Positions 59,606 to 64,000 of a stretch of 64,000 nucleotides of DNA are shown one piece after another. This DNA comes from Effrenium voratum (lineage: Eukaryota > Sar > Dinophyceae > Suessiales > Symbiodiniaceae), in the NCBI GenBank assembly GCA_963377175.1, contig CAUJNA010003786.1, positions 142,501-206,500 on the forward strand, given 5' to 3'. A program made the position numbers and the translations under genes. Positions within the stretch are counted from its first letter, which is position 1. Each line of letters starts with the position of its first letter. Below the pieces are notes generated by a model that ran no database searches, was not told the origin of the DNA, and worked only from the letters and a program-made list of their open reading frames with translations.

Positions 59606-59666
59606 CACGAGCCGAAAGAGTGGAAGGAAGAGCAGAGTCTTATGCCGGATGTTGCAGTTAAGAGCG
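59604..59666 (+). CDS. Short exon candidate
   Basis: Reads HEPKEWKEEQSLMPDVAVKS, then GTGAGT. Good donor; left border unclear. Confidence 0.25.
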
Positions 59667-59875
59667 GTGAGTGCGGGCGTTCAGCGTAAATCACTTGTTG
59701 CACATGAAGACTTGTGGCTGAAGTTGATGCTAGACCTGTTCTGGATTTGTTCCCCGTTTGTGGTGCTTGCCCGCTTAGAAGGAGTGTTATCAACAAGATC
59801 ACTTCTGATACTCTAGGGACATGACCAGGTTTGGGCACTGAACAATCCCAACGATGAAAAGCAGGACATGGCTAG

Positions 59876-60185
59876 GTGAATAAAGCTGGCAATGATGTTG
59901 CCTACCACGAGGCGTGTGTGGGGTGCTTGACACTGGTTGAAATTCACAGAAGGTCGCTGAACAGGGGCAGCCACAGTATCGTTGCGTATGGAACCAGCAG
60001 AACCCATGCCATCAACTTTGAGCGAGCCCAGAAAAGGGTTGGTTTGTTATGCAGTTGATGCCATCAACGCACAATTTCAAGAAAGTTGGGTGGTAGACAG
60101 CTTCTGCAGCCAGAGGGCTCAGTGGCTTGAGCGAATCCAACCCAAAAAAAAGTTCTGGCACATCACCTCTGACAGTGCCAAATGA
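59876..60185 (+). CDS. Two overlapping exon candidates
   Basis: Frame 1 (59876-60058) reads NDVAYHEACVGCLTLVEIHR to a TGA. Frame 2 reads VDAINAQFQESWVVDSFCSQ, then RAQWLERIQPKKKFWH, to TGA at 60185, after a possible TTTGTTATGCAG acceptor. Not recognised. Confidence 0.28.
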
Positions 60186-60245
60186 ACGACCAAAACTGCG
60201 GCCAATTCAACAGTTGGCCGTAACTGCCAGCAAGTAGGAAAGAGC

Positions 60246-60284
60246 GAGAGAGAGAGAGAGAGATATATATATATATATATATAT
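60246..60284. repeat. (GA)n(TA)n microsatellite
   Basis: Abuts the family A element; the TSD falls in the TA run. Confidence 0.9.
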
Positions 60285-60397
60285 GGCCATGGGTCAAAAT
60301 CCCATACCCCCAGTGAACATCCCAATCCCCACTAAAATAGACTAAAATGGGTGGTGCCCCTACCCCAAAATGGTACCATTGGTTTTGACCCACAACC
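60285..60397 (-). mobile_element. Family A MITE with ATATAT flanks
   Basis: 113 bp. GGCCATGGGTCAAAATCCCA at the left, GGTTTTGACCCACAACC at the right. ATATAT on both sides (60279-60284, 60398-60403). Confidence 0.92.
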
Positions 60398-60416
60398 ATA
60401 TATGGTATGACACGGG

Positions 60417-60698
60417 ATGCAACAACACCCCCCCCGCTTAATGTGCGTTTCCGATGTCCTTGTTGTTCAATGCAGTGCACTCGTCTTCTTAGGCTGCCTT
60501 GCATACACAAAGGCAGAAGCAAGACGGCGGCTTTCATCAACATGTTGCCTTGCCCAAAAAGACACATCACCCTGGATAGAGGCGTACAAGCATTGGGGTC
60601 AGCTTTTGCAAAGCCCAATGACGGAAGGTGTCCTGGGCAATTTCTTTGTTCCCCAAGTCTTCTCTAGAAGCTGGAAATTATATATTTGGTTGCCTTAG
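60417..60698 (+). CDS. Exon candidate, unknown protein
   Basis: After TGTTGTTCAATGCAG the frame reads LGCLAYTKAEARRRLSSTCC, then DTSPWIEAYKHWGQLLQSPM, to WKLYIWLP-stop. Even composition. Not recognised. Confidence 0.35.
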   Translation: MQQHPPRLMCVSDVLVVQCSALVFLGCLAYTKAEARRRLSSTCCLAQKDTSPWIEAYKHWGQLLQSPMTEGVLGNFFVPQVFSRSWKLYIWLP

Positions 60699-60780
60699 TG
60701 CATTTACAGACTCCCTGGTCGGTTGATGCTGTAACTTCAAAGAGAAGACTCTGCACTACTTACACAAGTTCTTCTTAGCA

Positions 60781-61038
60781 TTGCCAATCCTGTGCACCAA
60801 GGTCGAAGTCAAACTACCCGAGCCATTAATTAGACGTCAACCTCAGTGGTCCTCGGGTCGGACACGCCAACAGCAAGTGGTTTGTTGCACTGCGCCGACA
60901 AAAACCCGTCCGGACGAGTTATCCCAGCGCAGAGTTTCAGGCTGCATGTCTAACGGCCGGACAACCGATCACAAAATTGAATCTGAAATGAAGATTTATG
61001 TTAGGGCGCACTTGAGTTTACAGGTGATACGCACTTGA
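60781..61038 (+). CDS. Exon candidate, basic
   Basis: Includes KVEVKLPEPLIRRQPQWSSG and GRTTDHKIESEMKIYVRAHL, ending SLQVIRT-stop. Confidence 0.3.
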   Translation: MPILCTKVEVKLPEPLIRRQPQWSSGRTRQQQVVCCTAPTKTRPDELSQRRVSGCMSNGRTTDHKIESEMKIYVRAHLSLQVIRT

Positions 61039-61298
61039 GGACCTTTGAGCAAACGTTTCACTTTCAAGTCCCACGTCGAGCTCAGCTCGACGTGGCTGCC
61101 AGCACATGTACGTCAGATTGGAAGAGTTGTGCTCGGGGGTGCACACAGCAGTCTTACACCTTGGCGTTAACTCAAAAAGGGGCAGAGAGATTGGGTTTGC
61201 TTGGAGCGGCACCTGTGACCTGCTGCTTTGTCAGCTCTTCGTTCTGCGCGCAGCTCGCTGAGCGGCTGTGTGAACACAGTGTCGTACTCTTGCTGTAA
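61035..61298 (+). CDS. Exon candidate, unknown protein
   Basis: Includes STCTSDWKSCARGCTQQSYT and a hydrophobic C-terminus. A perfect 12-bp-arm palindrome (CCACGTCGAGCT-C-AGCTCGACGTGG) lies at 61071-61095. Confidence 0.25.
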   Translation: MRTFEQTFHFQVPRRAQLDVAASTCTSDWKSCARGCTQQSYTLALTQKGAERLGLLGAAPVTCCFVSSSFCAQLAERLCEHSVVLLL

Positions 61299-61393
61299 AG
61301 TTGGGCGCATGTTTTGGCCAGTAGAGAGTCGCAATCACAGCCGACAATCTGGTGACATGAGGCTCAGGCGACGCAAAACGATGGAGAGGGCAG

Positions 61394-61870
61394 GTGTTCC
61401 TGGAACGGCAACATCTAGTGCCCCCTGTTGGGTTGTTGTTTACAGAATGCACTTCTCGAGGCTTCAGCGTAGATGCAATGCTTCGGCGACCATGCTTGGC
61501 GTCCATGGCTTGTTGGGTCACTTGTTTGGATTTCTTCCCAAAAGGCCCGGCAGCTGGCAACATTGAGGCTAGGGAAGGACAACAGCAGGGCACGGGAGCA
61601 CAGAAAACTTCTTTGAAAAGTAAATGTGCGGTGACTCAAGTAAAACTGGGGTTACCCAGGTGTTGGTTTTTGTTTCAGTTCACTTTTGGGTGCCATTTTC
61701 GGTGCCATGTTTTGAGCCACAGGAGTCGTTCACGGGAGTTCCTGCCTTTCCGTGAACATCCCAGTAGCTGCACCTTCAGTGCAACCTTGGCAGAAGAAAG
61801 CCATTTATCATGTGCTGTAGGTCAAGTTTTATTTCAATGCCCACGGCTCAAATCCAGCTCGACCGCTTGA
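61394..61870 (+). CDS. 158-codon ORF, unknown
   Basis: Includes AAGNIEAREGQQQGTGAQKT. The part from 61648 overlaps a dispersed repeat shared with 1720-1815, so only the first about 85 codons are plausible. Another frame (61228-61566) overlaps. Confidence 0.22.
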   Translation: MFLERQHLVPPVGLLFTECTSRGFSVDAMLRRPCLASMACWVTCLDFFPKGPAAGNIEAREGQQQGTGAQKTSLKSKCAVTQVKLGLPRCWFLFQFTFGCHFRCHVLSHRSRSREFLPFREHPSSCTFSATLAEESHLSCAVGQVLFQCPRLKSSSTA

Positions 61871-61980
61871 GGCAATGGAACCACATGCGAATAGAGCAAA
61901 GTCACGCAGCTTGCTGCAGCTTCGCAGGCAGCCTCATGAAAATGATCTTGACTGGGCTATGATGATGTCACTTCCATTAC

Positions 61981-62065
61981 TTCCATTTGGTTAAGAGTAT
62001 TTGTTGTCTTTTCCCTGTTAGTTTAAAATGGAATCCATCACTGCTGAGCATATTTTTCCATCGGC
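61981..62065 (+). repeat. Family F dispersed repeat
   Basis: CCATTTGGTTAAGAGTATTT, then ATGGAATCCATCACTGCTGA. Confidence 0.55.
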
Positions 62066-62204
62066 TTAAGCAAGTGAAAAAGTCACATTCCTGATTCCAA
62101 CTTGTCTTTGTTGCCTGCTAATATGGAGTTGCAGTTGTTCATTGATGCACGCCAAGCAATCCAGATGTAATTTCGAGGTGATTCAGTGAATGTTGCAGCA
62201 GTGT

Positions 62205-62325
62205 GCCAAAATCTAGACGGACCATGCCAACCTCGGCCTTGAAGTTTGCATGTGGTTACGCATATCATTTGCTCACCATCCCTACCCGGAAGCCAACCGT
62301 TTGGTTGGTGGCCTCGTTCAATTGA
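62205..62325 (+). CDS. Possible exon, unknown protein
   Basis: After GAATGTTGCAGCAG the frame reads PKSRRTMPTSALKFACGYAY, then HLLTIPTRKPTVWL, to TGA. The antisense is open for 100 codons. Confidence 0.25.
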
Positions 62326-62605
62326 ACGACTAGTTGTCTGATGGGCACTCGCATAGCATGGGCGGCCACTCAACCCACCGCCCAAAGACTTTATTCAAGG
62401 CACATGTTCTTGGGTGGGTTATAATTTGTCCAAATTAAAACCAGAAAAACATTGGGTGCTTATCTGCAAAATAATCTGTAGCCCTCTTTACTTTTGCCAC
62501 ACCAGTGTGGCTGCAAGCCATGCAAGCCATGCATCCCATGGATGCTTCCAAAGTGGCAGCGATTGCCCGGCACCCAAGGCGGCTGGTTGGTTAATTGACC
62601 TATAT

Positions 62606-62800
62606 CATGGGAGTGTCTTTTTTTTTCTTCTTTTTTTCTTTTTCGCGGACCCTTGGTTTCCCGTTAGGCTCCCTTTGGTTTCTCCGTTTGGTTCCTCCCC
62701 TTGGCTTAATCCTTTGGATTCCCAATGATTTTAAGTTTCCTTTGGCTGGCCTCCCGTTAAGTCCACAACAAGCGGTACCCTCAAAGAGGACACCCGTACC
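62606..62800 (+). mobile_element. Expanded family D element
   Basis: ATGGGAGTGTCTTTTTTTTT, several copies of CCCTTTGGTTTC / TCCTTTGGATTCC, then CGGTACCCTCAAAGAGGACA. Nearly twice the usual length through internal repetition. Confidence 0.65.
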
Positions 62801-63179
62801 TTATGTCTCAGCTGTAGTAGACGGATTGTCAGCATAGTAATTGTGAGCTTGCTGCTTACTTGGCTTGCTCTTCCAAGTGGGAAAATTGAAAAGAGCATCA
62901 AGTCAACAAGCCTGTTCTTGACAGTGTTGATCAAGCAGATTATCAGATGCCAAAGTCTTCGTGGGGCTTAGGTATGCAAACAACAATCCTTTGCTGTATG
63001 GTTCGTTCTCCACAATGTGTTGAAATGCTTTGCTTGTTTGTCACACTGATACTAAGTGTGCGCAACCGCAATAGAAGAACATGCACACTAAAACCTACTT
63101 TTCCTCATGAATGGAGCTTGAAGTCTAGTGTACTCGCAGAGGTGTTTCTCTTGCTTTTGCAATGTGTTTTTTATTGCAG

Positions 63180-63342
63180 CGGTGATTCTGTCAAAGGTCT
63201 CAGCAGATTTGTTTACCCCAGGCAAAAAAAAACCTGCTCAGACCCCTCCCCCGGGCCCCCCCCCACCTTCCGGCCGCCTCCCTAGGCTGAAATTGCTGAA
63301 GGAATTCAAGATGAAATGCTCGCAGCCATGCGGAGCGCCCAG
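63180..63342 (+). CDS. Exon candidate with Pro-rich linker
   Basis: After TTGCAATGTGTTTTTTATTGCAG and before GTATGG. One reading is SKVSADLFTPGKKKPAQTPP, a Pro run, then RLPRLKLLKEFKMKCSQP. A shorter exon from about 63287 (after CCGCCTCCCTAG) reads AEIAEGIQDEMLAAMRSAQ, helical and acidic, and is equally attractive. Confidence 0.35.
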
Positions 63343-63710
63343 GTATGGGCTCTAAACGGAGCGGGAGCTTCGCCGCTTGGAAGGCGGTTCCCCTAAATTC
63401 TGGCAGCTGGCGCAAAAGGAAGACACCATGTGAACTTTGATCCCTCCGATGGTCCAGGGACGAGGCTGATGTCACCCCCATTTTACTCATTTTTTTTTGT
63501 TGTGCGGGGGTGTGCGGAAGAGAAAAAAACTGAAGGCAGGCTTGGTAGTGGGAAGGTGTTAGTCGTGGGTCAAACAACCAGTAGTTGTGGTTTGGATTTG
63601 GATTTGAACCCCTGGTTCTTGTAGAGGCTTAATGGAAGAAGCCGCCCCATCCAGCCTATCAATCAATCAATTCTACGTAGCACGATGGCTCAGGTCGAGC
63701 CATATGCGGA

Positions 63711-63971
63711 ATGCCGCTGCAGCTTGCGCTGAGGTCTGCGCCGGCCGCTCAAAAAAAATTCCTTGGCGACGGCGTTCTGCGCTTGGGGATCCGGTTTTCT
63801 GCACAGTGCCCAAACCTCGCACCAAGCCATCTTGGAATTCCTCTAGGCAAACATCAGCCCCTAGCTCTAATTTGGCAGGCGTGGTGTCAATCATTGTCCA
63901 AACAAGACGAACCCAAGATCTTAAGCGAGAACTCGGCCGACTTCAATCTTGCGCTCCGAAGCGATCCCTGA
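63711..63971 (+). CDS. Exon candidate, unknown protein
   Basis: 86 codons including PAAQKKFLGDGVLRLGIRFS and KILSENSADFNLALRSDP-stop. Not recognised. Confidence 0.28.
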   Translation: MPLQLALRSAPAAQKKFLGDGVLRLGIRFSAQCPNLAPSHLGIPLGKHQPLALIWQAWCQSLSKQDEPKILSENSADFNLALRSDP

Positions 63972-64000
63972 GGCTGCGAGACTCAACATGCTGCAAAACG

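Noticed and set aside
1..64000. CRISPR arrays, operons, tRNA or rRNA genes, spliced-leader relics
   Set aside because: No regular spaced repeats with unique spacers, no ribosome-binding or operon layout, no cloverleaf or rRNA blocks, and no CCATTTTGGCTCAAG sequence were found by eye. A tRNA or 5S gene could have been missed.

Overview
The window looks like nuclear DNA of a dinoflagellate, probably Symbiodiniaceae or a relative. This is an inference; no rRNA, tRNA or spliced-leader relic is visible. The reasons are: mixed GC; no long uninterrupted genes in 64 kb; short protein-like blocks preceded by pyrimidine-rich tracts ending in CAG and often followed by GT or GC; abundant microsatellites; and a dense population of about 110-120 bp terminal-inverted-repeat (TIR) elements. 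Nothing suggests a prokaryote, plasmid or organelle.

Layout. 1-3 kb: degraded TIR elements, then exon-like blocks at 2.6-3.3 kb. 3.5-6.4 kb: a TIR element, long microsatellites and a 665-bp foldback element. 6.4-14 kb: scattered exon candidates among TIR elements. 14-27 kb: the densest run of plus-strand exon candidates, with a nested transposon at 23.8-24.1 kb and a near-perfect 119-bp hairpin at 20.9 kb. 27-36 kb: further candidates, three of which sit around TIR insertions, and a J-domain fragment at 35.5 kb. 36.9-45.2 kb: a tandem duplication of about 3.5-4.7 kb carrying an unrecognised multi-exon gene. Copy 2 is cleaner; copy 1 is interrupted by a MITE and by an 897-bp transposon. 45-49.5 kb: more candidates, two split by TIR elements. 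47.9-51.9 kb: diverged satellite-like repeats in opposite orientations on the two sides of a small exon cluster. 52-57.8 kb and 58.8-64 kb: short exon candidates separated by a 780-bp CA-rich microsatellite.

The main signal is the relation between TIR elements and reading frames. I named the families A to H from internal comparison only. Families A, C and G have target-site duplications (TSDs) of 4-6 bp, and several copies split an open reading frame that becomes continuous when the element plus one TSD is removed. Family C carries GTGAA just inside its left end and CAG at its right end. Splicing there gives the same phase and the same Leu-Asp junction at both copies, as expected of introner-like elements that turn insertions into introns.

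Limits: no gene was recognised by name. Most coding calls are exon candidates judged by eye from openness, composition and splice-like borders, so their confidence is low. Calls backed by paralogue conservation or by TSD-defined excision are stronger.
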